From Epiperipatus broadwayi (taxonomy: Eukaryota > Onychophora > Udeonychophora > Euonychophora > Peripatidae): DNA of 64,000 nucleotides. The position numbers and the translations under genes are program-made. Location of the stretch: positions 8,024,876-8,088,875 of the forward strand of contig JAQFVV010000030.1 in assembly GCA_028023455.1 (NCBI GenBank), given 5' to 3'. The notes under the pieces were generated by a model. That model searched no databases. It had not been told where the DNA came from and saw nothing but the letters and a program-made list of their open reading frames with translations. Below are positions 1 through 12,020 of this stretch, in pieces (the first letter of the stretch is position 1; every line of letters starts with the position of its first letter).

Positions 1-1870
1 ATTATTAGATTGAAAAAAAAAATGGTTATATTCATTATATGTGACAGTCCAACCTGCAAGTTATCACATTGTAGAGATGAAGGGATTCAGCAGATATGAA
101 ATCTGCTTTATATGGCTAAGTTTTAACAGTGTACATTATCCTGGAAATATGGTTTAATGGAAAAGCCTACAAGAAAACCAACACATGAAAAAACCTGGAA
201 ATTACATCTACCACAGAAAGAGTCAAAAGGAAACCAAAAGGTATTGCAATTTACACATTATTTTTAAAGAAAAGTAACAATTAATGATAATGAATAATTG
301 TTAATAAGTTTTTAAATTAAAACAAGTTTTTTTCTGTCTTATTATTTTCCCTTCAAAATTTAATTGTATAGAATGTTTTCATTATTATGAAAATAGGGAA
401 GATTTAAGCTAATTTAATTTTTTTTTTATCTGTGTAATATTCTTTTGCAATTTTAATCATTGAAAGGGAAATCTATTCTGTTTAAAGTCAATGTTGGTTA
501 ATTGAAGTTTATGTTATTAATACTATGACATTATATTTTGTTGATAAAAATGTATTTTAAGTTCGAATTAGCATGTATTTTTTTGTCAGTTTTTAAAATT
601 ATTTGTTAGTTAATTTATTAAATAATTGTTAAATAAGTTTTAATGTCTATTCCTCCAGCTTTCTATTCTATGAATTGGCAGTGTGTGTGACTTGATTTCA
701 TAATAGCATAGTATGTTAAGGATTTGTAAATTATCCCAACAAGACTTTCTTATGTACTTTCTCTTAATCACAGTCCCTAGGGTTCTTATTTCCTGAGCTA
801 GTTTAGATCAATATTGGTTAATTGATTTATGTGGGGATTCGTGTTTGCATTTGGATATCCAGATAGTTATGTCAATGGTGCCAAGGTATCACCTTTAAAG
901 TCCATTTACATTTGATTTTTTGTTAGAGAAAATATACTAATGGTACCATATTGCCAGTGCATTGATGATCAGTATATATAATATATCCCAGAATTCCCAT
1001 CATTATTTTCTATTATAAATAATAGATTAGCACTTAGATATGTGCATCTAGATGATTGCTTTATGCATTGCTCTAAGTTTGGCATTTGCTAGATAATTAG
1101 TCGGTTTATAATGTATTTTTTTACATTTAGTCACAAGGAATGACTTTTGATTGTTGGTGAGTTAATTATTTATGTGTATTGCTGGGTAATTTGTGGTTTA
1201 TAACTTAGTATAATTATTTTTTCCAGTGCTGATCTTATGCTCTTTATATTTGTTTCTTATATATTTTATTTATTTTGGGGTATTTTTCCATCTCTCCAAT
1301 GTCCTTTTATTTCAGTACCATTACAATATTTTTAAACTTCATTATACTATGCTTTATGAGTACATGCATATAAGTGGACACACACAAATAGTGTATTTAA
1401 TATCAAGTGTTAGATATGTATAAATCCTTCCATTGTTTTGATTACAAACAGGTCATTCTACTTGATTTTTTTTACCCAATTTTTTGGAAATAAAAAAAAT
1501 GTAACTACTATAAGTTTAATTATGAAAATCGGTTTTTTTTCCTAATTAGAGCAAAATATTTATTTTATTAGTGTATTTTTTTAACAAAAAATTTGAAAAC
1601 TTTTTAATTTTTTTTTTATATTTGTGCATTTTCCAAAAAAAAAAAAAAATATACAGTTGTATAGACTTAAGTTGTTGTTTTTTTCTTATCTATTCTAAAT
1701 TTTTAAAAAAGTTAATAACTTAAATTAAAAAAGTAAAAAGTTTTGATAAATTACATTAAGAAACTTTATTTCAAAATTATTATTATTATCATAACATGAG
1801 ATGCTCTGAACATTGTTATGCTTTGTTTTATTTCAGCTCATTTCTTTTTGTCAGCCTTACATTTTTATTT
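1..1870. other. A/T-rich non-coding DNA, nothing recognised
   Basis: This stretch has long A and T tracts and no splice-flanked coding segment on either strand. The short open frames are low-complexity Phe/Tyr/Leu/Ile-rich translations of A/T runs. It is probably an upstream intron of the PHLPP-like gene, because the first exon seen at 9745 is internal. Confidence 0.5.
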
Positions 1871-1874
1871 TTAT

Positions 1875-2152
1875 TTTTTGCTAAATTTTTCATCATAATC
1901 AAAATTTGGGATCTTCCTGTCACAGAAAGTGATGCATTGGAGTATTTCCAAGGATATAAGATTTTACCCTCCAAAAAGTTGCGTTAATGGACATAATGAG
2001 ATTTTACATGCAGTCTGCGTTTTTGCTAAATTTTCATCATAATCAAAATTTGAGATCTTCCTGTCACAGAAAGTGATGCATTGGAGTATTTCCAAGGATA
2101 TAGGATCCTACTCTCCCAAAAAGTTGCATTAATGGACATATAAGATTTTACA
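1875..2152. repeat. Imperfect tandem duplication, period about 142 bp
   Basis: Two copies, about 1875-2010 and 2018-2152, share GCTAAATTTTTCATCATAAT, the block CTTCCTGTCACAGAAAGTGA, GATGCATTGGAGTATTTCCA and ATGGACATA..GATTTTACATG, with only scattered substitutions and small indels. The duplication lies at the left edge of a less A/T-rich block running to about 2830. Confidence 0.8.
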
Positions 2153-2406
2153 TGGGAACAGTCCGCAGTGGTGATGCAATGTAAAATCTTGTTTAAACAG
2201 GATATCCATTTGTGAAGTACAACTGGAATAGAGATGCAATGTTCATTGAATGAGGAAAAGATCAACTGGATTTGTCCAACAATATTATCATAGATTGGAA
2301 GTACCTGAGGGATGTCTGCACATTGTAGCCTTTTATCTAGACCATCATCAAAGTCAGAACACTTAACAGAATTGACAAAATCAACAAAACTTTTTACCAA
2401 ATGCAA
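2026..2406 (-). other. Unclassified 126-codon open frame in an older repeat-like block
   Basis: This open frame on the minus strand begins MHLVKSFVDFVNSVKCSDF and ends within the duplicated segment. I recognise no family, motif or membrane segment in it. The surrounding block (about 1.9-2.83 kb) is less A/T-rich than its neighbours and carries the duplication, so it may be a decayed transposon or retrocopy rather than a host gene. There is no convincing translation start context or splice site. Treat the frame as probably non-functional. Confidence 0.25.
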
Positions 2407-2830
2407 AAATCATTAGGGGAGAAAACTTCCACAACAGAGGTTATTTGATGACTTGTGCAGAGAAAGCAATGAGTGCTTCATTGTAAGGTAGAATAGTAGT
2501 TATTCTTATGGATGTGATAAAACACAATGTCACAGATGGATTTGCAATTTATTTACTGTTGGCAGGCATATAAGTGATAAATTAAGGCATGCAGGATTTG
2601 AACATTTCCAAGTTAATGACCACTATTTTAATTGCCAGCTACTGGTGTACATACATAAAACATTGAAAGACTTTGGGGGTTGGCTACATGGCAATACACT
2701 TGGGAACCGCACACCTGGATTCCTATTTAGCTGACTTTATGTGCATCAACTGCACCAACTATAAGATTCATTTGTGATTTTGGAGGCCATTAGGGATTGA
2801 AGGCCAGCAACTTGAACAAAAATATCAAAT

Positions 2831-3686
2831 AAATAAAGTGTAAATATTGCAATTAATTTCTCGACAATGATTTCTTTTTTAAAATAACAGGAATGAAAAA
2901 TAAAATGTAAATATTAAATACAACATTTCCTAGCAACCATTTTTTTGTCCAGATTTCTTCTAAGCTTCCGAAAATTTATCACAAATATTTGCTGCTTTCT
3001 TATCTTGTTGACAGGAATACATACTAATATCTTTTTTTAAGCAAAAAAAAAAAAAAAGATTTCATCAAAATAACTATACATACTGTAAGGATTAGACAAT
3101 TCAATCTTTAAATCAGTTATGATATAAAAAAAAAAAGAGAGAAAAGAAAAGAGAAATATTTATTAAGTATTTTAAAAGTTTTGAATTTTTATTTCCAAAG
3201 GATAAACATCTTATAATCATTATATATTTATTTAAATGTGTAATTATTTGATACATTCTGCAATTCATTTTTCTTTTCAATATGTATATAAAACATTTCA
3301 AATTTCGCTGGTATTGTTATTTTTGACATTTTTAATGTTAATATTTTGTTAAAATTGTTGAGAATGTAATATACAAATAAAAAATGGAGATAAATCATTA
3401 CATTAAACAGAGATCATAAACAATGTTAATATTAAAGTTAATCAAAGATATGTGTGTGGATTAGTTTATTAAAAAAAATTTGGAAAATGGGTTTATGGTT
3501 TAAATATATTTTTGTCCATATTTTAAAATTATCTGTAGTAATTTTTTTAATATTAATGTTATCAATTAAATGCTTAAATGTTCAAAAAGAAGCGGAAAAT
3601 AAATTATTCCATTGGACAGGATATTCTTCAAGAAGTTGTAAATTTAAAAATGCTATGGAAATTACTTTTATAATAGAAAGAATGTA
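2831..3686. other. A/T-rich spacer, nothing recognised
   Basis: Only homopolymer and A/T-rich sequence is seen, with short chance open frames on both strands and no repeat family that I can match elsewhere in the window. Confidence 0.45.
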
Positions 3687-3897
3687 AAACAGGAAAAACT
3701 CTCCATACATAAGTGCCACTCAGTGAAAGCCAGAGTAATCAATGGATGCTAGAAGGCTTGTGCATTATCCAAGCTCATTAGCTTATATAGTCATTTTGGT
3801 ATTTTTGGTTCTTTAATAGCCATAGTCACCACTATCCTGTTAGTCTGTTTTAATAACAGTTGAGCAAGCTTAAGAAACAGTGATCATGTGATATTTA
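3687..3897 (+). mobile_element. Family C fragment, ribozyme lost
   Basis: It opens with AAAACAGGAAAAACTCTCCA and AGTGCCACTCAGTGAAAGCC, the same terminal block found at 8366 and, inverted, at 35315-35417. It closes with the family tail (TAACAGTTGAGCAAGCTTAA, then GATCATGTGATATTTAG). The centre, where the hammerhead lies in the copies at 8.4 and 35.1 kb, is replaced by unrelated sequence. Confidence 0.7.
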
Positions 3898-6230
3898 GTG
3901 GTTTAACATTATTATTACCATTATTATTCTCTTGATGCATCTAGATAGACTAGAAAAATTTTGGTTTTATTAATTTTGCTTTTATTACTTAAAAAAGAAA
4001 AAATTTAAACTTAACATGAATATTAAATGTATGAGTACATAAGCCAGCTGTCTGGGGTTTCTTATCCTTGTTATTTGTCAAGTTACATCAATTGAAGATC
4101 ATTAACACAAATGTGCATATGAGAAGGAATCATAGTAGACAACTATCCACATCCTGGAGAAAGGAATCAACATTATGACTTAAAAAGTATTCTTAAAAAA
4201 AAACCTTTTGATTGATCCTATTAGTCTCACCTGTCATCATTTACAGAAGTAAATATTTCAAGACTACTTTAAATTACTCTAAATTTACACATTCTCTAAA
4301 CAATACTTCATTAGCCATCCTAACAATAGTTGTCCAAGTGTCAAGACTGAAGCAGGAGACTTGAAATTATGTTTTAGTTATTAATTAATAAAAAAAAAAA
4401 AAATCTAAGAGAAAGGTCGATCAATTATAATTGGGATTTAAACTGATATGTATGTACATATATATATTTGCTATATGTTCATTTTCTCTTTAGTATCTAT
4501 CCATGGAAAGACAGCATTAAAATAATATATTTTTTTTAATTATATATAATATAATTTATGATACACACATCTATACTTATATAGTATAGATATGTTGAGT
4601 TAATTCTTTATTGGCATTTGTATCAAAATGAAGACTGTTGAAATTATTAAATTTTATTATTATTATTCGACTTGTATGTATTTTCATTACATATAATTTA
4701 GGATCATTCATTTGTTCATGAAATACATTTAAGAGAGTGAATTTGATTTTATAGTATTTTTTTTTTTATGAGTAAGAATATATATGTATGCATAATCCCA
4801 CAGAGTCATTTTCAAGTGATTTTTATAAAGAAGTAATTATATTAGTAATTAAAATCTTTTAAATGTTTATAAAGTTAAGCAGTGTATAAATATAGCAGTC
4901 TTCTTGTTATATTTAAATGTTTGCCATTGAATAAAAGGGTTTATCTGGATATAATTCATATTTTATTTGTTCAAAGCAAAAATGTAGTTTAAAGGAACAC
5001 ATACATCATAGTTTAAAGAGAATTTTTGTTGAGTTGAAGTTAGCTTGATTCTCTAAAAAAATGGATTTCTGATCTTTGAATTACTGGAGAATTAATAAAT
5101 TGAATTGTTATTAGTCATTATTAAGCTATATAATACAGATAGTCTTCATCTTAGATTATAAAATGCCTATCAATATTCAATATGTAAGCTCCATAAATCA
5201 ATTGAAAAACCTACATGATGAAATGGCTATTATTGTTTTTGTTGTTGTTGTTGTTGTTTGTTCATAAATACAATATGAAACAATTATTTTATTTAAGATT
5301 GACTTAGTTTAATTTTTTTTAAGACTACAGCACTTATCCACATTTGTGAATCATAGTATGTTTGATTTTTATTTTTTTACCCTGAGAATATTAAAACATT
5401 ATTTGGTTACTTATTTGAATTTTAATAAAGAATGTTAAAGAATTAGGACATTAGAATGTTATTTATATTTATCTATTATTCAAAATATAATCCAGATTCA
5501 ATAAAATATCATCTTTGTTTCAGAACTATATTTAACAAGTAATTTTAAATCTCATTAGTATATTTTAATGTTAAAATTTGAATTTAGAGATTTACAGTTT
5601 AGAGAAATAGTAGACTTGATTTTATTCCTTCTTGTTATTATTAAAATTTTAGTTTATTTAATTTGTGAGATATAGATATTTATAGAGATAGAAGTCTAAA
5701 TCATAAATCTAACTCAGCCATGACTTAATATCTTATTAATCCTTAAAGTCATCTCAAATAAGTATTCATCATATTCTATATATATTCAATAAAGATTTAA
5801 TAATGAACTATAATTGCATAATTATATATTTTAATGAAAAGAGAAATATTAAATAAAAAGCATTACGGCTTTCCTCATATAAATTAATTCCTGTTAAAAG
5901 TATATATTTATAGCAGAGAAGAACAAGATACACCGATTTGAAAAACATTGCCTTTTGTTTAGGAAACATATAAAGAGAGAAGAACAAAAAAACACAAAAT
6001 TTCTTAACAAAAATATTAAAACTTTCTTTTCTTTTAAAAACTACATATTTATCTCTCTTATTATCTTTAAAAAGTAAGAAAAATGTATTTAGAACTTATT
6101 AAAGATAAGTTTTTTTCTCTCCATACTTTTTTAAAATTACTGAAGAGAGAGAGAAAATAAAAATTATTTACTTAATTAATCTTACACTTTTCTTTCTCTT
6201 TTACAACTACTTCTTAACAAATTATAAGTA
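3898..6230. other. A/T-rich spacer with a (GTT)n run
   Basis: No gene is supported. A short GTT microsatellite lies at about 5240-5258. The rest is A/T-rich sequence with homopolymer runs. Confidence 0.45.
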
Positions 6231-7095
6231 TACCTGGGTCTCATTTTACGCGATAGATAGGTTCCTCAGAAAACACGTGCAAACAAAATCACGCAAAAAT
6301 AGACGTAACTTACATTGAAAAAGGGGGAATGCGGTCTGTGATTTTTCAAAATTTGTGTAAAAGCAAAGCACCAACGTAAAATTACTTTAAAATTCGCGCG
6401 CAAAAAAAAATAAGGAAATAAAATATGACTAAAAAAACATTTCAAATTTGGAAAAAATTGATACAAGACAAACTTTTTTTAACTATAATATTTAATTTTA
6501 TTCAAAATAATATATTTTTATGCATAATTTACAGTACAGTAATTTACATTTTTTATACACGTTTTAATTATTATGATTTTCTGGTGACAACGTAATTAAT
6601 CTTTGAAACGATGATTTTATTAATTGTTTACGAAGCTCGCGATATCCAGACATACAACCATTTAGCTCTTATTGGAATTTAAGAGCACGTTAATGATTAG
6701 TGTCATTAATAAGAAAATAATAATTGATTACGTTCTTTTTTAAAAAGCAAAAACAGAATGTGATTTAAAATGCAAAATTAACACGCACAATGTTTGAACA
6801 AATTTACATTATAATCTTGTAAAATTTAATATGCGTATACATAAAATGTGGAAATCATGATTTTAATTTCATTATTGCATAAAATCTTACTATTATAAAG
6901 CACTGAAAATATTGAAATTACTAAGATGAAAGTCGAATTCCAATAAAGTGCTATTACTTTCAATATAACATAAGTGTACAAAATTTATTATTTAAAGTAA
7001 TAGTGCATTATCGGAAATCGACTTCTGGTGAAACACGAATCACATAACTTCAAAATTGTGTTAAATAAGTCCGCATAAAAAGAGACCCAGGTGTA
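6231..7095. mobile_element. Tc1/mariner-like DNA element without transposase
   Basis: The ends are inverted repeats: CCTGGGTCTCATTTTACGCG on the left, and on the right the complement of CGCATAAAAAGAGACCCAGG. Both are flanked by TA, the target-site duplication expected for the Tc1/mariner superfamily. Length is about 865 bp and no transposase frame is present, so it is a deletion derivative or a MITE. It has more CpG (ACGCG, CGCGCG, CTCGCG, AACG) than its surroundings, which suggests a fairly recent arrival compared with the CpG-poor older repeats. Superfamily assignment rests only on the TA and the inverted ends. Confidence 0.65.
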
Positions 7096-7345
7096 TTCAC
7101 ATTTAAAATATCTCTCCGAAATACTCTTATCCCCAGACCCATTGGTTTCGAGCTTATGGCTCACCTCAGTGAGAAGCTAGGGGGTAAGAATATTTTAGAT
7201 AGAAATTTTAACTGTTTTCTCTTACCATGCTTATCAATTAAGAGCTTGTTTAAGCTATTTGTATGCTCGCTGTATTACATTTTTGTAAATACAAGCTTAT
7301 AAAAGTAATGTCACGTTACATATGACTTGCTTTATTGATAAGTAT
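7096..7345. mobile_element. Family A hammerhead repeat, inverted partial dimer
   Basis: The left arm is the minus-strand ribozyme unit. The right arm repeats the same post-ribozyme segment on the + strand (GGGGTAAGAATATTTTAGAT, CTCTTACC..GCTTATCAATTAAGAG). It continues into a tail with ACAAGCTTATAAAAG, GTCACGTTACATATGACTTG. This tail resembles those of families B and C. The left end directly abuts the DNA element ending at 7095. Confidence 0.7.
7130..7175 (-). ncRNA. Hammerhead ribozyme motif, type I (family A)
   Basis: Read on the minus strand, stem I is TTCTCA with TGGGGA (six pairs, two G-U). The core is CTGAGGT, stem II is GAGC/GCTC with loop CATAA, then GAA, stem III ACC-AATG-GGT, and C as the cleavage-site base. 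It deviates from the consensus CUGANGA at A9, which is T here. G8 and G12, the catalytic guanines, are present. Probably an inactive or weak relic. Confidence 0.75.
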
Positions 7346-8321
7346 TCACATTATATTTAAAACATGTTTGAGAATTGTCATATCATTTAATAAAGAAAAA
7401 TATTTAAATAAATCAAATACCCATTATTATTAAAAAAAACAGGAGAAAGTTACATTTAGCAATTTCTTATTAATTAAATACATTTTAAATTTATGTAGCT
7501 TGTAATATCTGACATGCTCAGAGTTGGTCATTGTTTACAATATTTTCCATATTTTATATAGCTTTTAGAAAACAAGTTAACACTAAAAATCAACAGAAGT
7601 CTTTTGTTAATTTTTAAACAAGTCATTAATATATTTTAACGTAGCATACTATAATTCATTAAAATAATATAGTACTTAATTTTGCAAGTGCTAATTCTTA
7701 ATTATTAAAATACATTTCTATATCTGTAATATATATTTTACAAAGTTATCTAGTTTTACATTTCACGATATTATCATTTGATATGTATTCTTTCACAATT
7801 CATATTTTATCATTTGATTACTAAGTAAGCATTTATTTCAAATCTAATCATTTAATTAAGATATGAGATTTATGTGTGTTTTTATCTTTACATATCTTTT
7901 GCAGTAGATAGAAAGGATGGTATTTATCCATATAGGACAAAGTTTTTCTAAATCAATCTTAGAGCAACTATTAAGATTTTGCTTTTTACCTATCCATAAA
8001 CTGAATGAAAGATTAATAATCTGGATTCTATATATCATTATATGTTGTTTTTAAAAATGAAATTAAACTACTAGATAGTAAGAATAGAAACCATAATTAT
8101 ACACTGATGTCAATAAAGGATATCCCTGTATCATTTAGCACTTGGTAAAAGCTAAACTCTCCTGTATCAATTCTCTGTTGTGTAAGATAAAAAAATTTGA
8201 GAATGGAATGTTATAATTCAGTCTGTCACCTGGATATTAACAGTATTTTTTAAAATGTAGACAATATGAATTCTGGGAGTAATATAATCAGTGATAATAT
8301 TCAAAATATTTAACAACTGAA
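7346..8321. other. A/T-rich spacer, nothing recognised
   Basis: There is no coding or repeat signal that I can match elsewhere in the window. Open frames are short and of low complexity. Confidence 0.45.
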
Positions 8322-8621
8322 TATCACATGATTACCATTTCTTGTGTTTGTTCATAACTGTTATTAAAACAGGCAAAACTCTTCATACAGTAGTGCCACT
8401 CAGTGCAAGCCAGAGTAATCAATGGATGCAAGAAGGCTTGTGAAAAAATCCCTATCTAGTGCCTACTCATCCAATATCCCCAAACTAGTTTCTGGCTTGT
8501 GGCCTTTGTCAGTGAGGAGCCTGGCACTATATAGGGATTTTATGCACATGCCTTCTGGCATCCATTGATTACTCTGGCTTGCACTGAGTGGCACTACTGT
8601 ATGGAGAGTTTTGCCTGTTTT
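8322..8621 (-). mobile_element. Family C hammerhead repeat, palindromic copy with outer tail
   Basis: Inner inverted ends are AAAACAGGCAAAACTC and its complement GAGAGTTTTGCCTGTTTT. They continue as inverted blocks GTGCCACTCAGTGCAAGCC and GAGTAATCAATGGATGC. The segment left of 8366, read on the minus strand, matches the family tail that follows the copies at 3.8 and 35.42 kb (AATAACAGTTATGAACAA .. ATCATGTGATATTCAG). The outer tail therefore shows that this copy is oriented minus. The palindrome centre carries one ribozyme motif. Confidence 0.8.
8477..8518 (-). ncRNA. Degenerate hammerhead motif (family C)
   Basis: Minus strand: stem I TCCTCA with TGGGGA, core CTGACAA, stem II GGC-CACAA-GCC, GAA, stem III ACTAGT (self-complementary), cleavage-site base T. 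The catalytic G8 of CUGANGA is A in this copy, so activity is not expected. Other copies of the family at 35 kb keep CTGATGA. Confidence 0.65.
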
Positions 8622-9744
8622 ATTTAACAACTGCTATATTCATATTAATTCACATATAATGCAGTTAGGAACAATAGAAATTGTGTGAGTGTAAAGTTGA
8701 CTATTTTATCTATATCAATCATAAGTCACTATTACTTTTTTTAAAATAATCAAATTATTTTTAATTCTGAATAATAACTGCCCAACATGATTAAAACATG
8801 ATCTGGGTTGTGACAAATCCATTTACTTCTCTTTAAAACTCTCTATTCACCACTTCATCCTTTTTTTTCTTTTCAAAATATACATTTCATATAACCATAT
8901 AATTATAGTATTATGATCTGGGTTATGATCATTTTCTTTTTTTCTAATGATTTAGAAATGTCATGATTACAAGATTTAGAAAAAGCATTCTCGAACTCAC
9001 TCTTAACTTCTCATAAAGTAGTCTAGAATTTTTATTATATTTCTAAATTTTAACAATCAATACACCTCACATTTCATGCTGGTTGACATCGAGCTATTCA
9101 ATAACTTTTAAATTAGAACAGTTTTTTAATGTGGAAGTTAATTAACTGTGAAAGGTAATTCTTTTTTGATGAAATTTAACATTTAATAATTATCTGCTTT
9201 TTTAAATCATGATTTATCCAAAGTATATACTTTTGTCCATAGTTTCTATTAAGCTATGCTTACTCAGGATAGTTCATGAAACACTAAATATTTAAAAATG
9301 CCACAAAATAATGTTTCTTTGATGCATTTACATACATCTGCATATTTTTGTTTGTAATAAATAATCTTATTTTTTTGATTTTGCCATATTGCATAATAAT
9401 CTTATTTACAATTTTTTAAAATTAATATCCGCATTTGACTTATGAAAAAAAAATTTAATATCTGTTTTGATTATTCATTATAATTAACAAGTTTCTTTAT
9501 ATATATGTACATTTAAAAAAAAAAAACAATTTTTGTTCTATTATAATCTAAAACAAAAACATAAGAAAAAAGTATTCTTTTGATATAATTAGATAAGCTG
9601 TAGCTTGGAACTCAAAGGTACAGTTGCTTGTTAATAGTGTGGAACTAAAATGAGGATTTTTTTAAAAAAAATCCTCACAAGAATTTTTTATTTATTTTTA
9701 ATTCTATTTGCCGCCATTAACTAAATGATTTTTATTGTTTTTAG
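8622..9744. other. Intron sequence upstream of the 9745 exon
   Basis: No coding signal is seen until the polypyrimidine tract before 9745. A perfect hairpin-forming inverted repeat (ATGAGGATTTTTTT / AAAAAAATCCTCA) lies at about 9649-9679. Its function, if any, is unknown. Confidence 0.5.
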
Positions 9745-9879
9745 GAAAACCAATTATGGATACAACTTTCTCTAGACATATGTTATCAGGTCAAATTTTT
9801 GTACGCAAAGGTAAAGTCTTCCACCAGTGGTCATGCCGAATGTGCGCTATTTCAGGGACACGCTTGATGGTTTATTCAG
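9745..9879 (+). CDS. PHLPP: Internal exon of a PHLPP-like gene: N-terminal half of the PH domain
   Basis: This internal coding exon of 135 nt begins after a pyrimidine-rich tract ending in TTTTTAG and stops before the donor GTATTT, with phase 1 at both ends. It reads GKPIMDTTFSRHMLSGQIF followed by VRKGKVFHQWSCRMCAISG and TRLMVYS. Known family: human PHLPP1 has, as I recall it, the same order of blocks in its PH domain (AGKP, LSG, VRKGK, W.RR, C.T.LIV.S), so GKP, LSG and VRKGK are shared. The PH domain is the lipid or adaptor-binding module in front of the leucine-rich repeats and PP2C phosphatase domain. The residues fit beta strands 1-3 of a PH fold. The exon is GC-richer than its surroundings and has no stop. 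There is no start codon; the exon is internal. Upstream exons (RA-like region) are not in the window. I am sure this is a real exon and fairly sure of the family; PHLPP1 versus PHLPP2 cannot be told. Confidence 0.88.
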
Positions 9880-9885
9880 GTATTT

Positions 9886-12020
9886 TTACCCCCAGATTAA
9901 TTTACTTCGTATTTACATAGTAAAAAGAGGGTTTATATTTATAGAGATTTTATTATCTATATAATATATATATCGGAAAATAAAATAAATTTAAGCCAAT
10001 TGTATTTCTGGTAGAATAAAGTCACAGAAGCAGTTGCAAAATTAAACGATTGTGTGTTTAGTAATTGGATAAAATGTCATAATTTCGTATTATTAACAAT
10101 AGTAGATATGTATCACAAATTCTACAAATGAAATCTTTTGTTTCACCTTTTAAATGTGGTTATGTTGTTTGCTACAAGACTGCACTTAAGGGACATTCTA
10201 TATATATACATAAATTAAACTAGCAATTGGTTGTAATCTATTACACAAATATATAAATGCACAAACACATAATATTCAGGTAGACGTATATATGAATTAT
10301 TTCCGTGATCAAGTAAGTTTTTTTTAGATACCATATATTTTTTTAGCTTTAAACATTATTTCACTTATTATTTATATGTACGAATACTAATTTCTTATAT
10401 ACACATCTCTATTACACATGATAGTCAACCATTATTGTTTAAACAAACTATAGTATTTTTTTTTAAATCACCGATACTTGCCTTCGTATAGAAAATTCAA
10501 ATGTATATCTTTATATATATATATTGTAAAGAAACAGGTACGCTTACATATGTTAATCACTAAAATGTAATGGAATATAATAGGGTATAACTTTTTATTC
10601 TAATCCCAAATTATATTAAAATGAACTAAACTCATGTGGATCAATCACTGTTTAATTAAATTCTAGATGAAATATTTTTTTCATCATCATCTGTACTATA
10701 GCACAACCTCTAAAAGTGATATGTTTATATATTGATCACACATCTTTTCACATTCTAATGGAGCAGTATTAAATGAGATCATATTTCAGTACAAGTAATA
10801 TCCCAAACTTCAGTACTAAAACAAATAACCTTAGTTATATGGTCCAACTAAGCTTATAGTTGAGTAAACAATTCACATAATTTAGAGTTTCAAACTAGCG
10901 CAATGAGCACTATTAATATAATCTAGTCGAATGACAAATATTGAAACCAAAATAAGAGAGAATGCTGCTTTGAGTGACTCATGGGAACACAATACAGGCT
11001 TTTTCAGAATTAGATTGTATATATTTCTTTTTAAAGTGTATTTAAATATTCACTCATTTGATTATTAATTATGAATGTAATTCTTTCCATCCTAAATGGA
11101 ATCAACATTTTACAGATTAAATATTAGTGGTCTTAAATCCTACTTTATCATTTTTTTAAAACCTAAAATGCAGGATTAATATTTATGCCTCTTCCATTCA
11201 GGCACCAAATAAAATTATAAAAAATAATAATGATCCTAACTCTGCTCTAATTATCCTAAATGGGTTCAATCTGTAGCTAAGATTATAGAAGAGAAATATC
11301 ATTAAGATATGTTTAAATATTTTAATAACAAATTTGTAACAATATTTTTATATGAGCACACAGAAAAGATAGATATCAGATTTAACTGGTCTTCAAATGC
11401 AAATACTTTTAATGGATAATTAATTCATTTGATTAATAACAAATTTTACACAAATGATAAAGTACTGTTGTAACTTATAATTATTATAGCCTGTAAGATA
11501 TTTTCTCCCCATATATCACGAATAAATAACCTAAATTAATAATTAAACTTGTAATTTGCACATACATTTATAGATGTTACTTTAAAGAGGGATTAATTGA
11601 ACTAAAGTAAGAGTTTCATTCACTGTTGATTTCCTGCCATTTTAACAAAATTCATATAATAAAATATGGGCTATTATAATTTTTTATTGCATTGCTTTAA
11701 TTTTTTTAATAATATTGTAAATATAATTATTTACTAAAATGCAGATTGAATTTATTTGCTCCTTTAACAATAAGTGTATTAATCCCTTTCAGAGATATTA
11801 CTTTTTGTGGCATTTTGTTTTATTCTACAGACGAGAAATATCTTAATTTTTTTATAATAAACACAATGTTATATAATCCTCATAAATATTTTTGTTTTCC
11901 CATTAAAATTGATAACTTCCATTATTTGTGTACTTATATGCTTTTAATAGCATTATCCATTTATAGATGTTTCACAGGTTTATTCTTGGGAAATAAAGTA
12001 GTAATAATAGGTTTATTTTA
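9886..12020. other. A/T-rich intron sequence with one old repeat
   Basis: No further exon is seen. The stretch 10655-10800 is one half of a diverged repeat pair, listed separately. A 93-codon open frame at 11746-12027 is hydrophobic and of low complexity and is not a credible gene. Confidence 0.5.
10655..10800 (+). repeat. Old dispersed repeat, copy 1
   Basis: It matches 15775-15925 in the same order: ATTAAATTCTAGATGAAATA, AAAGTGATATG, GGAGCAGTATTAAATGAG, AGTACAAGTAATATCCCA against TTAGATTCTAATTGAGATAT, AAAGTGACTT, GGAGCAGTACCAAATGAG, AATACTAGTGATATTCCA. The copies are clearly diverged, so this is an ancient interspersed repeat of unknown class. Confidence 0.5.
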
